64,000 nucleotides of DNA, taken from positions 1-64,000 of the forward strand of contig NZ_VHKL01000004.1 in the NCBI RefSeq assembly GCF_007474605.1. The letters are read 5' to 3'. Positions 20,141-29,403 of this stretch are shown here, piece by piece (the stretch's first letter is position 1; every line of letters starts with the position of its first letter). This DNA comes from Rhodoligotrophos appendicifer. GTDB lineage: Bacteria; Pseudomonadota; Alphaproteobacteria; Rhizobiales; Im1. Under the pieces are notes generated by a model. The model made no database searches. It was given only the letters and a program-made list of their open reading frames with translations, and was not told the DNA's origin. The position numbers and the translations under genes are program-made.

Positions 20141-21601
20141 ATGCCCCGCCGACGTCTCATCGCCCTCATCGTTGCTTGCGCGCTGTTCATGCAGCAACTG
20201 GACTCGACCGTCCTGGGAACGGCGCTGCCTGCAATTGGACGGTCTTTCAACGTCGATCCGCTGACTTTGCATCTTGCGATGACCGCTTACCTCATCAGTC
20301 TAGCGGTGTTTATGCCGATTTCCGGCTGGATGGCGGACCGCTTCGGTGCGAGGCGGGTTTTTTGCCTCGCCATTGTCATCTTCACCGGAGCATCCGTCGC
20401 ATGCGGCCTTTCTCCCGGGGTCAACAGCCTGATCGCCGCGCGCGTCGTTCAAGGCATCGGCGGTGCGATGATGGTGCCCGTGGCACGGCTCGTTTTGGTG
20501 CGCAATGTTCCCAAAGCAGAGCTTCTCGGCGCCATGGCGTGGGTGACCATGCCCGCGCTGGTCGGGCCGGTGCTTGGCCCGCTGGTCGGAGGCTTTCTCG
20601 TCACCTATGCCACATGGCACTGGATTTTTTGGATCAACGTTCCCTTCGGCATTATCGCCATCATCCTCGCCATGCTCGTCATCGACGAGGTGCGCGAGCC
20701 GGAGGTGCCGCCACTCGACATGATAGGCTTTCTCCTATGCGGCATCGGTATTGCCGCCGTGGTCTTCGGGCTTGAGAATGTCAGCGATGGCATACTCTCT
20801 CCGGTGGCGTCCCTGACGTTGGCCGGCCTGGGGTCGCTCTTGCTTACGGGTTACGTTTACCGCGCTCTCGCAATGCCTCACCCCATCATCGACATACGGC
20901 TGCTCAAGGTATCAACGTTTCGGGCCAGTGTTGTAGGCGGAACTCTGTTCCGGATCGGTGTGGGCGCACTTCCGTTCCTGCTGCCGCTGCTGCTGCAAAT
21001 CGGGTTTGGAAAAAATGCGTTGGAGTCAGGTGCGGTGACGTTTGCCGCCGCAGCGGGCGCTCTGGTCATGAAGGCTGGGGTCGCGCAGATCCTCAACCGA
21101 TGGGGTTTCCGCAAAGTCATGATTTATAACGCCGTCCTCAGCGGCCTCAGCATGGCAGCCTGCGCCTTGTTCTCCCCCGCCACCCCCTATTGGGTCATGA
21201 TCTTCGTCCTGCTCGTCGGCGGTCTGTTCCGATCATTACAGTTCACCGCAATCAATACGGTGGCCTTCGCCGACCTTCCTTCCCACTCGCTGTCAAATGC
21301 AACGAGCTTCACCAGCATGACTCAACAATTGGCGCTGAGTATCGGCATCGCCGTCGGCGCGGCATTGCTTCAAATCGCTTCGCTTGAAGGCGACGGCCCG
21401 CTGGAAACTAGCGATTTCGCCTTCGCTTTCCTGTTTGTCGGTTTGCTATCGGCGTCTTCCGCGGTCCTCTTCGCCCGACTGCATCGAGACGCGGGAGCGG
21501 AAATGTCTGGACGCGCCATTCAGGTGTCTGGGTCAGGAGGTGCAACTGCTCCAGCTGTAGCAGCGATCCGGCGAGCCCAAGGAGCTGTTGACGACGAGTG
21601 A
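20141..21601 (+). CDS. DHA2-family MFS efflux transporter
   Basis: A 486-residue membrane protein with about fourteen hydrophobic segments. It carries the QLDSTVLGTALPAIGRSF motif of drug:H+ antiporters, GWMADRFGARRVF (motif A) and the motif-C region GPVLGPLVGGFL. EmrB/QacA-type transporters export hydrophobic compounds. It stands between guaB (divergent) and rlmE (convergent, five bases between stops). The substrate is unknown; efflux of toxic compounds is inferred. Confidence 0.9.
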   Translation: MPRRRLIALIVACALFMQQLDSTVLGTALPAIGRSFNVDPLTLHLAMTAYLISLAVFMPISGWMADRFGARRVFCLAIVIFTGASVACGLSPGVNSLIAARVVQGIGGAMMVPVARLVLVRNVPKAELLGAMAWVTMPALVGPVLGPLVGGFLVTYATWHWIFWINVPFGIIAIILAMLVIDEVREPEVPPLDMIGFLLCGIGIAAVVFGLENVSDGILSPVASLTLAGLGSLLLTGYVYRALAMPHPIIDIRLLKVSTFRASVVGGTLFRIGVGALPFLLPLLLQIGFGKNALESGAVTFAAAAGALVMKAGVAQILNRWGFRKVMIYNAVLSGLSMAACALFSPATPYWVMIFVLLVGGLFRSLQFTAINTVAFADLPSHSLSNATSFTSMTQQLALSIGIAVGAALLQIASLEGDGPLETSDFAFAFLFVGLLSASSAVLFARLHRDAGAEMSGRAIQVSGSGGATAPAVAAIRRAQGAVDDE

Positions 21602-21606
21602 TGCCG

Positions 21607-22293
21607 TCAGTTGCGGCCTCGAAAGCCGGTCGCCAAGACGTAAAGTTCCGCCGAATCAGCGCGGCTGGCTTGCGGCTTGACGTGGCGAACGGTTTCGAAG
21701 GAGCGCTTCATGCCGGAGAGTAGGTCGTTCTCGGCCCCCCCTTGCAGGACTTTGGCCAGGAAGGCCCCCTTCGGCGACAGTACATCATAGGCAAGTTCGA
21801 GTGCCGCCTCACAGAGAGCCATGATCTTCAAGTGATCGGTACGGCTGTGGCCTGTTGAGGGCGCCGCCATGTCCGACATCACCAGATCAGCCTCTCCTCC
21901 CATCGCTTCCAAGATCCTGTTCGGAGCCTCCGGGTCCAGGAAATCAATGATCATCGACTGGGCACCGGGCACCGCCTCAAACTCGTTAATGTCGACAGCG
22001 AGAAGCTTGCCGCGCCCCTTCTCGGCACCAATCTTCCTGGCCGCGACCTGAGACCAGCCACCAGGGGCTGCACCGAGATCCACAATGCGCATGCCGGGCT
22101 TCAAGATCCGATAGCGCTTATCGATCTCTTCAAGCTTAAATGCGGCGCGGGACCGATAGCCAAGACGCTTAGCTTCAGCGACATAGGGGTCGTTCAGTTG
22201 CCGCTCAAGCCAAAGTTTTGAGGAAAGGCTGCGCTTCTTTGCCGACTTCACCCGGACGGTGAGTTGGCGGCTGCCGTCGTTTTTGCCCATCAT
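21607..22293 (-). CDS. rlmE: 23S rRNA 2'-O-ribose methyltransferase RlmE
   Basis: A 228-residue FtsJ/RrmJ protein that would methylate U2552 in the 23S rRNA A-loop. Visible features are RSRAAFKLEEIDKRY, the SAM loop VDLGAAPGGWSQVA, the catalytic Asp in DLVMSDMAAPSTGH and the catalytic Lys in AFLAKVLQGG. Its start overlaps the stop of the ppx-like gene by four bases, so the two are coupled; this gene pair is conserved in alphaproteobacteria. Confidence 0.95.
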   Translation of the reverse strand: MMGKNDGSRQLTVRVKSAKKRSLSSKLWLERQLNDPYVAEAKRLGYRSRAAFKLEEIDKRYRILKPGMRIVDLGAAPGGWSQVAARKIGAEKGRGKLLAVDINEFEAVPGAQSMIIDFLDPEAPNRILEAMGGEADLVMSDMAAPSTGHSRTDHLKIMALCEAALELAYDVLSPKGAFLAKVLQGGAENDLLSGMKRSFETVRHVKPQASRADSAELYVLATGFRGRN

Positions 22294-23606
22294 ACTAAAC
22301 TTACCGCCGCCACACTCCGCTGCGCCGCGCTGCGGCCGAAAACTCCATCTTCGACCATCATTGTTGTCAGTATTCCTTCCCGCAAACCCCGATCGGCAAC
22401 ACGGATCAACTCACTCGGCCACAATGACTGAATGCCTTCCAAAATCGCACATCCCGCCAGAACCAAGTCGGCACGGTCACGGCCGATGCAAGGGCTCGCC
22501 GCTCGCTGTTCATAGGACATAGCCAGCAGCTGTCTGGTCACTGTCCAGACATCGTTCCGGCGCAGCCAACACCCGTCGACCTTGTTTCGATCATAGCGCA
22601 TCAAGGACAGATGTACGCCGGCAATTGTTGTGACCGTACCAGACGTGCCCAGAAGATGATCAGGCGGCGTCTCGGGCCCTGCCCCACAGGCAACGGCAAA
22701 ATCTTCGAGCGCCGGCCTGATGTGATTGATCATGTCCTCGAAGCTGCGCTCAGTGACGTCGATTCCACCGAACAACTCCGCCAGCGTTACAACGCCGAAT
22801 GGCAGCGACGTCCATTTTGCGATCCGATAATTGCCGTGCTCTATGACCAGCCACATGAGCTCGGTAGAGCCACCGCCAATATCGAAGACGAGCGCATTGC
22901 TTGCATCGGGCGCTAGCAGCGCCGCGGACCCTGCAACAGCAAGCTGAGCCTCAAGCCCACGATCGATGATCTCAAGTCGGAGGCCCGTCTCACGCGCCAC
23001 GCGATCAATGAAGCTCGGTCCATTTTCTGCCATTCTGCAGGCTTCGGTGGCAATCAGCCGGAACCGGGAGGCTTTCTGCCACGCCAATTTACCGGCACAA
23101 ACACGCAAAGCATCGATCGTCCTGCTCATGGCCGCGTCGCTCAGCCTTCCGCTCGCGCCAACGCCCTCGCCCAACCTCACGATACGAGAAAAAGCATCAA
23201 TCACCTGAAAGCCGCTCGAAGCAGGCTTTGCGATCAACAGCCGACAATTGTTCGTGCCAAGGTCAAGTGCGCCGTAGATCGGATCACCGGGAGCCCTGCC
23301 GGCATTCCGCGGTTGGATAAAATCCCGAAGCCCCAGATTGTCGGGCACTCCGCTAATTGCCTTGAAGCCATTCGGCCCTACAGCAAGTTGGCTGACATCG
23401 CTTGATGGGCCGTTCAAAGTTCCATTCGCTGGTCGGGTCTGCACCGTTGTGGCAGCCGACAGCAGCTCGGCCCGTTGTGGGGAGACCGAAACGGGCAACG
23501 ACTTCCGGCGCCGCCGCGATCTGCGACGTCGCTTGGAAGACTTGTGCGCCGATTTCTCCCCTCCGATCTTCGCGTCCACAGGGCCATCACTTGGCAGCCG
23601 ACGCAT
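22290..23606 (-). CDS. ppx: Ppx/GppA exopolyphosphatase family protein
   Basis: A 438-residue protein of the actin-like ATPase fold. Phosphate-binding signatures are ALDLGTNNCRLLIA and VFDIGGGSTELMW. The N-terminal 100 residues are a basic, low-complexity extension (KRRRRSRRRRKS) found in the rhizobial form. It would remove phosphate from polyphosphate or pppGpp; which substrate is used cannot be told. It is the first gene of a unit with rlmE. Confidence 0.9.
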   Translation of the reverse strand: MRRLPSDGPVDAKIGGEKSAHKSSKRRRRSRRRRKSLPVSVSPQRAELLSAATTVQTRPANGTLNGPSSDVSQLAVGPNGFKAISGVPDNLGLRDFIQPRNAGRAPGDPIYGALDLGTNNCRLLIAKPASSGFQVIDAFSRIVRLGEGVGASGRLSDAAMSRTIDALRVCAGKLAWQKASRFRLIATEACRMAENGPSFIDRVARETGLRLEIIDRGLEAQLAVAGSAALLAPDASNALVFDIGGGSTELMWLVIEHGNYRIAKWTSLPFGVVTLAELFGGIDVTERSFEDMINHIRPALEDFAVACGAGPETPPDHLLGTSGTVTTIAGVHLSLMRYDRNKVDGCWLRRNDVWTVTRQLLAMSYEQRAASPCIGRDRADLVLAGCAILEGIQSLWPSELIRVADRGLREGILTTMMVEDGVFGRSAAQRSVAAVSLV

Positions 23607-23871
23607 TTTCGCCTTCTTGGCTCCAAATACGTACAGGCTGCTTTTCCATTCTATGTGGAACAGTCTAACACCTTGCTGGCCAACGTAAAGCTAAGAGCGG
23701 CAAGCGATTGATACAATCGGGCACAGAGAAGAGTCTACCTCGCGGCCTGCGATCCAACTCTTTCATGCCAGAACAGAGAAACCTATCTTGCTAGCGAATG
23801 AAATACGCTTGAGCATGACCAGCGCAAAGGCGGAAGAACCGCTGGAGGGGTGGGCGGATTTCGCTTTCTGG

Positions 23872-24735
23872 TCAATGGGGTGGCATCGGGATAAAGACCG
23901 GGGGTTTGCCCTGCATCTTCGAACGCATCTTTATGGCTCCATCGTCAGAGTCGTGCGGTTTCAGATAGACGTAAAACGGGTTGCGGCGCCCCACGATGTC
24001 ATCGACCGGCTCTGCGCTCTGGCTGATAAGCATGTCGTCTTCTACGCGCACATGCATGTAACCTGGAATGAGCTCCGCCCAGTTCTCCACATTAGCCTTA
24101 AAGATAACGTCATAGGAAAAACTGTCGGAGACCTTTACGACGCCCCAGGTTGTCCCTGGTGCAGGACTTGATGGAACCTCCTTCCAAACCAGCCCCGACT
24201 GAATGAAGATCCGCACCGGATTCAGCATCACGTAAAGCGGTATCTCGGGATCAATATTCTGCATGGTGAGCGTCAGACGGTAGGACTCGCCATCGGCCTC
24301 GTAGGTGATTCGACGCAGTTCGACATAGAGGGAGGTAAACGCAGCATTCTCAAGCTGCAGCCGCTCCTGCTTCTGCTGTTCAAGCAGGCGGTTCTGGTAC
24401 CAGCCAATTCCGCCATCCACGGCAAAGGCGATGACGAAAAGCGCTACCAGCCCAAGCACTACGGGAGAGTCCCACAACCCCCTGACGCGGCCAAGACCAA
24501 CCGCAACAGCTTTCGATGGCGCCGACGTCTTTCGCGGAGCGGCTTCGCGAAGCCTCGTCAACAACTCGCCAGATCCTTCATCCTGGCTCGTCGGCGTGCT
24601 CAGGCCTGATCTGCGTCGGACCACCCGCAACTCTGATTGCAGTGAAGCCAGCTGCTTCCAGAGATCCCGGATCAGATTATCCTTTGCTTCCGGGGACAAA
24701 TTTCCCAGATCCGGCCGACGCTGCTGCGGGCTCAC
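23872..24735 (-). CDS. Single-pass membrane protein of the propeller/ABC operon
   Basis: I do not recognise the family. The 287-residue product has a cytoplasmic N-terminal region of about 85 residues that starts with a helical stretch (LSPEAKDNLIRDLWKQLASL), one hydrophobic segment (about 90-112), a short coiled coil (NRLLEQQKQERLQLE) and a beta-rich presumably periplasmic domain (about 135-287). The topology recalls a membrane-fusion or accessory subunit. The GTG start overlaps the stop of the ABC ATPase gene, making it the last gene of the operon. Confidence 0.7.
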   Translation of the reverse strand: MSPQQRRPDLGNLSPEAKDNLIRDLWKQLASLQSELRVVRRRSGLSTPTSQDEGSGELLTRLREAAPRKTSAPSKAVAVGLGRVRGLWDSPVVLGLVALFVIAFAVDGGIGWYQNRLLEQQKQERLQLENAAFTSLYVELRRITYEADGESYRLTLTMQNIDPEIPLYVMLNPVRIFIQSGLVWKEVPSSPAPGTTWGVVKVSDSFSYDVIFKANVENWAELIPGYMHVRVEDDMLISQSAEPVDDIVGRRNPFYVYLKPHDSDDGAIKMRSKMQGKPPVFIPMPPH

Positions 24736-25400
24736 GTCACCACCGCCCCATCGGCGAGATGAACGATTTGATCTGCCTGCTCGGCCAAGGTCAGATTGTG
24801 GGTGACCAGGATCAGCGTCATTCCTCGATCACGGTTTACGGCGAGAAGCTCATCCATGATCTCGATTTCGGTCTGTTCATCGAGATCGGATGTCGGCTCA
24901 TCCGCGAGCAGGACAGACGGGTCGTTAATCAGCGCCCGAGAGATTGCAGCACGGCGCTGCTCGCCGGCGGAGACCTCGGAGGGGTAAGCATCCAGATGAT
25001 CCCCCAGTCCGAGTTGGCTCAGCAGTTCGGTGGCTCGGGCATAGATCTCGACGGCGGGCCGCCTGCGGTTCAGCATCGCCGGAAGTGCCACATTATCAAT
25101 CAAGCGCAACGTCGGTAAAAGACTCGCAAATTGGAACACATAACCCAGGCGCCGATTGCGGAAATCCGCCAGCGCATTCTCCGACAGAGTCCAGATGTCG
25201 CTGCCATCCACAGTCACTCTGCCGGCGCTGGGGCGGCTAAGGCCGCCGACCATCGCCATCAGCGAGGATTTACCCGAACCCGAGCGACCAATGATCGCTG
25301 CGAAGCAGCCGGCCACTATATCGAGCGAGACGCCGCGTACCGCATCGACTCTGCCTCTTTCGGTCACGTAGGTCTTTGTTAGTCCTTCGCAGCTGAGCAT
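24732..25400 (-). CDS. LolD/MacB-type ABC ATPase
   Basis: A 222-residue ATP-binding subunit with Walker A GRSGSGKSS, Q-loop FQFASLLPTL, a divergent signature VSAGEQRRAAISRAL (Ala and Glu replace the usual Gly-Gly), Walker B LLADEPTSDLD and switch LVTHNLTLA. The start at 25400 is two bases after the stop of the FtsX-type permease, so the two form one transporter. In this class ATP hydrolysis usually drives periplasmic conformational work on proteins or lipoproteins rather than small-molecule import. Confidence 0.88.
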   Translation of the reverse strand: MLSCEGLTKTYVTERGRVDAVRGVSLDIVAGCFAAIIGRSGSGKSSLMAMVGGLSRPSAGRVTVDGSDIWTLSENALADFRNRRLGYVFQFASLLPTLRLIDNVALPAMLNRRRPAVEIYARATELLSQLGLGDHLDAYPSEVSAGEQRRAAISRALINDPSVLLADEPTSDLDEQTEIEIMDELLAVNRDRGMTLILVTHNLTLAEQADQIVHLADGAVVT

Positions 25401-25402
25401 GT

Positions 25403-26638
25403 TCAACCTTCGCCACGGATCAGATCGTAGGCATCTCGCCGGCTGGCTCGCCAAGCGGGATAGAGAGTTCCGAGCCCACCGATAATGGCGGCCAGGATGA
25501 TCGCCGTGACAGCGAAAGCAATGGTGACAGTTCCCTCAAGCCAGATAAATGGAACGCCAATATTGTCGAGATAATAGACCAAAGACCGCTCGTAGAACTG
25601 CATCGCAAGCACGCCGAGGACAACGCCAACGATCCCCCCTACCCCAGTGGCGATCACCGCTTCGAGGAGCATGGCGCCGACAATCTGGCCGCGCCTTGCT
25701 CCAATCGCCTTCAGCAGCCCCAACTCGTTGCGCCTTTCGGTAATGATGGCGGAGAACAAGACGCTGACCATGAGGGCGGTCGACACGAACATCAGCACCA
25801 TGAGCGCCAAAATACCGCTGAGAAGCGCCGTCAGCCCCTGGCGTATGCCGGTCAAGGTGCTGTCTCCAGCAATAATTTTGACCCCTTTGACTGCTGAGAG
25901 AATGGCAAAGCGAACCTGGAGCTCGGTCGCGCCTCCTGCCAACTCCACAAGGAAACCCGTGACCTTGTTCGGTTGCAGCACCGAGGGCAAGCTGCCCGTC
26001 TGGGCGTGAATCGCAGGACCCAAGGTCGCCAGGGACGCCATGCTCATGAACAGCCCGCGCTCATGCGTTCCAACACCCGTCGCTGCGAGTTTTCCATATA
26101 CCGTAAAGGGCTTGCCAAAGACCAACATCTGGCTGCCCAGGGGCGCGTCCCGGCGGGCACCGATAATTACGTCATCTTGCGCCAAGTCGCGATTGAGTTT
26201 CTCGGCAAGCCACGGTTGGACTGTGAAGTCTCGAAGGGGCTCGAAGCCGATGAGATCAATTGGTTCGTGGGCACCCCCAACACCAGAATGCTCGGTGCGA
26301 ACGATCTGTTGCGGCGCCAGACGACCCACCCCTTTAAGATTTGCTCGGTCGAGGACGTCTGAATCCAGGGTGAGATCGGTAGGTTCCACAGTCAACAGCG
26401 CCGCAGTGATATTGGTGAGGGCCCCCTCCGGCACCACCATCAGGTCGGCGCCCATGCGGGTAAAGCCGACCGTCATGCTGCTCTGGATGCTGCGCATTAG
26501 GGTGGCGCCGGTAAAGACGCCACCGCTGCCTATGGCGACGGCAGCGATCAGCAGAAGCGTGCGTGACTTGCGACGCACCAGATTTTGCAGTGCCAAGCTC
26601 GCGAGCAGCCAATGAAGGCTGCCCTGCTCAACCGCCAT
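25403..26638 (-). CDS. FtsX/MacB-type ABC permease
   Basis: A 411-residue membrane protein with one N-terminal hydrophobic segment (about 25-48), a large periplasmic domain (about 50-265) and three C-terminal segments (about 270-300, 325-355 and 370-395). It includes SAIITERRNELGLLKAIGARRGQI and a terminal TLYPAWRASRRDAYDLIRGEG, both typical of LolC/MacB/FtsX permeases. It starts 15 bases after the propeller gene and partners the ATPase just downstream. A role in maturing or delivering a component to the propeller enzyme is suggested only by operon structure. Confidence 0.88.
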   Translation of the reverse strand: MAVEQGSLHWLLASLALQNLVRRKSRTLLLIAAVAIGSGGVFTGATLMRSIQSSMTVGFTRMGADLMVVPEGALTNITAALLTVEPTDLTLDSDVLDRANLKGVGRLAPQQIVRTEHSGVGGAHEPIDLIGFEPLRDFTVQPWLAEKLNRDLAQDDVIIGARRDAPLGSQMLVFGKPFTVYGKLAATGVGTHERGLFMSMASLATLGPAIHAQTGSLPSVLQPNKVTGFLVELAGGATELQVRFAILSAVKGVKIIAGDSTLTGIRQGLTALLSGILALMVLMFVSTALMVSVLFSAIITERRNELGLLKAIGARRGQIVGAMLLEAVIATGVGGIVGVVLGVLAMQFYERSLVYYLDNIGVPFIWLEGTVTIAFAVTAIILAAIIGGLGTLYPAWRASRRDAYDLIRGEG

Positions 26639-26653
26639 GGCTAAAGACGCTGC

Positions 26654-28492
26654 TTAAAGTGTGCACGAGCGGGTGTGCTTCATATGGGCCAGTTCGGTCG
26701 GGATAATCACGCAATCATGGTGGCCACCGTTGCTCGGCAGGATCCCAAGCAAGGTATCGGTCGCGGTATCGATCACTGCGATGCCGCTGGATTGGCGCTG
26801 AAAGCCACTAAAGGGCGTGAGCACATATTTGCCGTCATAGGTGATCGCCGGCGTCTGAAGGTCGGGACCGATCCCCTGGATTTCCTTGATGATCGTCCAT
26901 GTCTCGGTATCTACCACCATGATACCGCTATAGGCCGGCGAGGGATGCAGGATCGACAGATAGAGCTTCTTGCTGTCGAGGGAGAAGACCATGTGAAAGG
27001 GATTGGGATATTTGCCTCGCCACAATGGGTCCTCGACATGGGCGATCTTGCGCCAGTTCTTCGGGTTCGGATCCGCGCAGGAGAAGATCGAACAATTGTT
27101 CTCGCGCAGATTGTTCATCATGCAGAGAAATTTACCATCAGGCGAGAAGCCGATCTCATGGCCGGGAGAGTGGATCTTGTCGAATGTGACTTTCCAGGTG
27201 CCGTCATCAACCCGGTCGATCGGATACTGGTCCTGGCTGTCCTTATTGAACTGCAGGAAAGCTACGGGCTCGAAATCGTTCTCGGCGTCCAAGATGCAGA
27301 TGCCGCCGCAGAGACGCACGACTGTAGCTGCCCAACGCCCTTCAGGATGCCAGATCGTCCCGTCGGCTCCCGTCAAGGACAGAGGATCGGGTCCGGTGAG
27401 CGATCCTTCCTCGACGAAGAGCTCCCCCATGGGCACCATTTCCCAATCGATCTTCTGGCCCTTGGTGCCGCGGTAATCGAATTTTCCCGTTCTCGGATCC
27501 GGCTCCATCCGTTTGATGGTCATCGTGCCGCCCTTGATCCAGGCTTCACGCAGCTCACGGACATTCGGCTCCCAATCAAAACGCAACGCCGCCTTCACGC
27601 GTGAGGTCGTGCGATCGAAGCAGGCAGCGATGTCCTTCTGGCCATCGGTGACGAAATAGGACTGGGCATCCTTGGGATTGACGGTCACGTGCACCCCCAA
27701 ACCGAGCCCCGTGGTCTCGGCGACGTTTTCAACCAACTCCATCTGGGTGCCGTCAAAGCGGACTCGATAGATGTTGAAGCCGGGTCCGGGTTCCTGAGTC
27801 TCATCTGTCGGGATGCCGTAGATCCGCGAGTTCAAGCCGCCCTGAGTGCTGTTGACGAATTCGAAGCCATGATACGGATCTGCGCTCGGAAAAGCGCAGA
27901 GATGGTGGGAAATTGGGTTGGTATCCCCATAATTCCAATACCAGATCGAGGCGAGCACACGGTTGGAATTGAGATCCAAAGCATAGGTGCCACCGCCCAA
28001 CTTCGTCGGCAGCAGCGCAATCCACTTTCCCAGGCCGCGACCGTCGACATCGGCCTTTGTGTTCACCAGCTCGCGAATGATGTCATGGCGTTGCGCTTCC
28101 GTATAGTTGGCGCCCGCATGACGGAGACCCTGATCGCTGACGGAGCCACCCAAGGCACCGTATGCCAGCACTCCCGCCTCGGCCACGGCGGCCGTCCCGA
28201 CCGCAGCTTTCAGGATCGTGCGGCGGTTCAACTTGGCCTTCTTCTCAGCGGCCTCGGCTGCAACAAGATTTCGAGACCTGCTCTTCTGCTCTTCAGACGC
28301 CGCCTTTTCCGTCAAGTAAACCTGGAACTCTTCGTGATCCTTTTCCGCGACTTGATCACGATGCTTCACAAAATCCTGGACAGCTGACTTCTTTATAGGA
28401 AGGTTAACATCAAAACCTTCATGTTGGATTTCTATTTTTGGTGTTGCACTAGAGGGTTTCTTGGTGGATGCCTTACTTCTCGTTTTCGACAT
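26654..28492 (-). CDS. Tat-type His-rich beta-propeller, N2OR/TcDH-like
   Basis: A 612-residue protein with a twin-arginine signal (LNRRTILKAAVG, Arg90-Arg91) preceded by an unusually long charged N-terminal region of about 89 residues. The rest repeats propeller-like blades. Histidines fall at blade positions: His196-His197 (ISHHLC), His208, His268 (GVHVTV), His445 (PGHEIGF), His500 (NPFHMVF) and His591-His592 (GGHHDC). In nitrous oxide reductase seven propeller histidines hold the CuZ cluster, and thiocyanate dehydrogenase is a related copper propeller; this pattern is similar, but there is no C-terminal CuA domain. I infer a periplasmic copper oxidoreductase of unknown substrate. It is the first gene of the operon and has a good promoter. 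Confidence 0.72.
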   Translation of the reverse strand: MSKTRSKASTKKPSSATPKIEIQHEGFDVNLPIKKSAVQDFVKHRDQVAEKDHEEFQVYLTEKAASEEQKSRSRNLVAAEAAEKKAKLNRRTILKAAVGTAAVAEAGVLAYGALGGSVSDQGLRHAGANYTEAQRHDIIRELVNTKADVDGRGLGKWIALLPTKLGGGTYALDLNSNRVLASIWYWNYGDTNPISHHLCAFPSADPYHGFEFVNSTQGGLNSRIYGIPTDETQEPGPGFNIYRVRFDGTQMELVENVAETTGLGLGVHVTVNPKDAQSYFVTDGQKDIAACFDRTTSRVKAALRFDWEPNVRELREAWIKGGTMTIKRMEPDPRTGKFDYRGTKGQKIDWEMVPMGELFVEEGSLTGPDPLSLTGADGTIWHPEGRWAATVVRLCGGICILDAENDFEPVAFLQFNKDSQDQYPIDRVDDGTWKVTFDKIHSPGHEIGFSPDGKFLCMMNNLRENNCSIFSCADPNPKNWRKIAHVEDPLWRGKYPNPFHMVFSLDSKKLYLSILHPSPAYSGIMVVDTETWTIIKEIQGIGPDLQTPAITYDGKYVLTPFSGFQRQSSGIAVIDTATDTLLGILPSNGGHHDCVIIPTELAHMKHTRSCTL

Positions 28493-28531
28493 CTTAGTGT
28501 TCCCCCGTCGCGTTCGCTTTATATTTGAGGG

Positions 28532-28559
28532 ATTATGTCCGAAATGTGTAGCAAGTCAA
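28532..28559 (-). promoter_or_regulatory. Sigma70-like promoter of the propeller operon
   Basis: On the minus strand TTGACT (28554-28559) and CATAAT (28532-28537) are separated by 16 bases, about 40 bases upstream of the propeller start codon. This is the best housekeeping-type promoter match I noticed in the window. Confidence 0.65.
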
Positions 28560-28643
28560 CAAAGCGAAAGCCCCTTTCCGGCGGGAGGAACGTATGCTGA
28601 TCAATGGCGGCATGTGTCTGTTCCGGGCCGTGCGAGGCGTCGG

Positions 28644-29336
28644 ATGAGCTATGCCGTAATCTTCAGCGCTATCGCTCTCGGCCTCTCCGCAGTGGCGTCT
28701 CTGGCAAAGTTCATCGACTGGTTCGTTCATACGGACCCCAAGACGATGATCCGGACGGGGAGGTGGATGTTGCTCGTCCTCGCCGTCATTTCCCTTCCGA
28801 TGCTAGCCGCGCTTCTCATGTACCAGCAATGGTCCTTGGCCATGCTGCTGGGAGCCGTCATGCTCATCGTGCCGACCATACTCAAATGGCGATCAATCTT
28901 GGGCCCGCTGCGCAGCCTCTTCCAAGGCGAGTTGAAACGTGCCCGGCCGTATGATCTGCCTGAGTTCGAGCCAAACTCTCCAGACGCTCAGGAGACTGTG
29001 CAGAGGGCGGCGGCGATTCTCGAGGCCTATTTGAGCCATGCCGCTGTCGAACGGGTCGGCGATCATCAACAGGGGAGTTCGAGCATTGAAGACACGATGA
29101 GCCGAGAAGAGGCGCTTAAGATCCTCGGTCTCAAAGTGGATGCCACTCCGTCAGAGGTTCGCGGGGCCCATCGACGACTTGTGCAGATGATGCATCCCGA
29201 CCGAGGCGGATCAACCTATCTTGCCGCGATAATCAATCATGCGAAGGATGTGCTTCTGAAATCGGCGCCGCGCAAAGCACGTTCTCCCTCCCGCACATCG
29301 CCTGGACGCAGCAAGGCACCCCCGGCCGATCCCTAG
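28644..29336 (+). CDS. Membrane-anchored J-domain protein
   Basis: A 230-residue protein with two or three hydrophobic segments in its first 85 residues and a C-terminal J domain (about 150-215) containing EEALKILGL, VRGAHRRLVQMMHPDRGGS and the diagnostic HPD. J domains stimulate Hsp70 ATPase; this arrangement suggests a membrane-tethered DnaK co-chaperone, similar in layout to Tim14/DjlC types. The ATG at 28644 follows GAGG at a normal distance. It is divergent from the propeller operon. A Pro/Arg-rich tail follows the J domain. Confidence 0.85.
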   Translation: MSYAVIFSAIALGLSAVASLAKFIDWFVHTDPKTMIRTGRWMLLVLAVISLPMLAALLMYQQWSLAMLLGAVMLIVPTILKWRSILGPLRSLFQGELKRARPYDLPEFEPNSPDAQETVQRAAAILEAYLSHAAVERVGDHQQGSSSIEDTMSREEALKILGLKVDATPSEVRGAHRRLVQMMHPDRGGSTYLAAIINHAKDVLLKSAPRKARSPSRTSPGRSKAPPADP

Positions 29337-29403
29337 CTTTTGCACAGCTCCACAATCGCGGGGTGCACCAACAGGTCGCATCCTCGTGATGAGGAGTCGT
29401 TTT

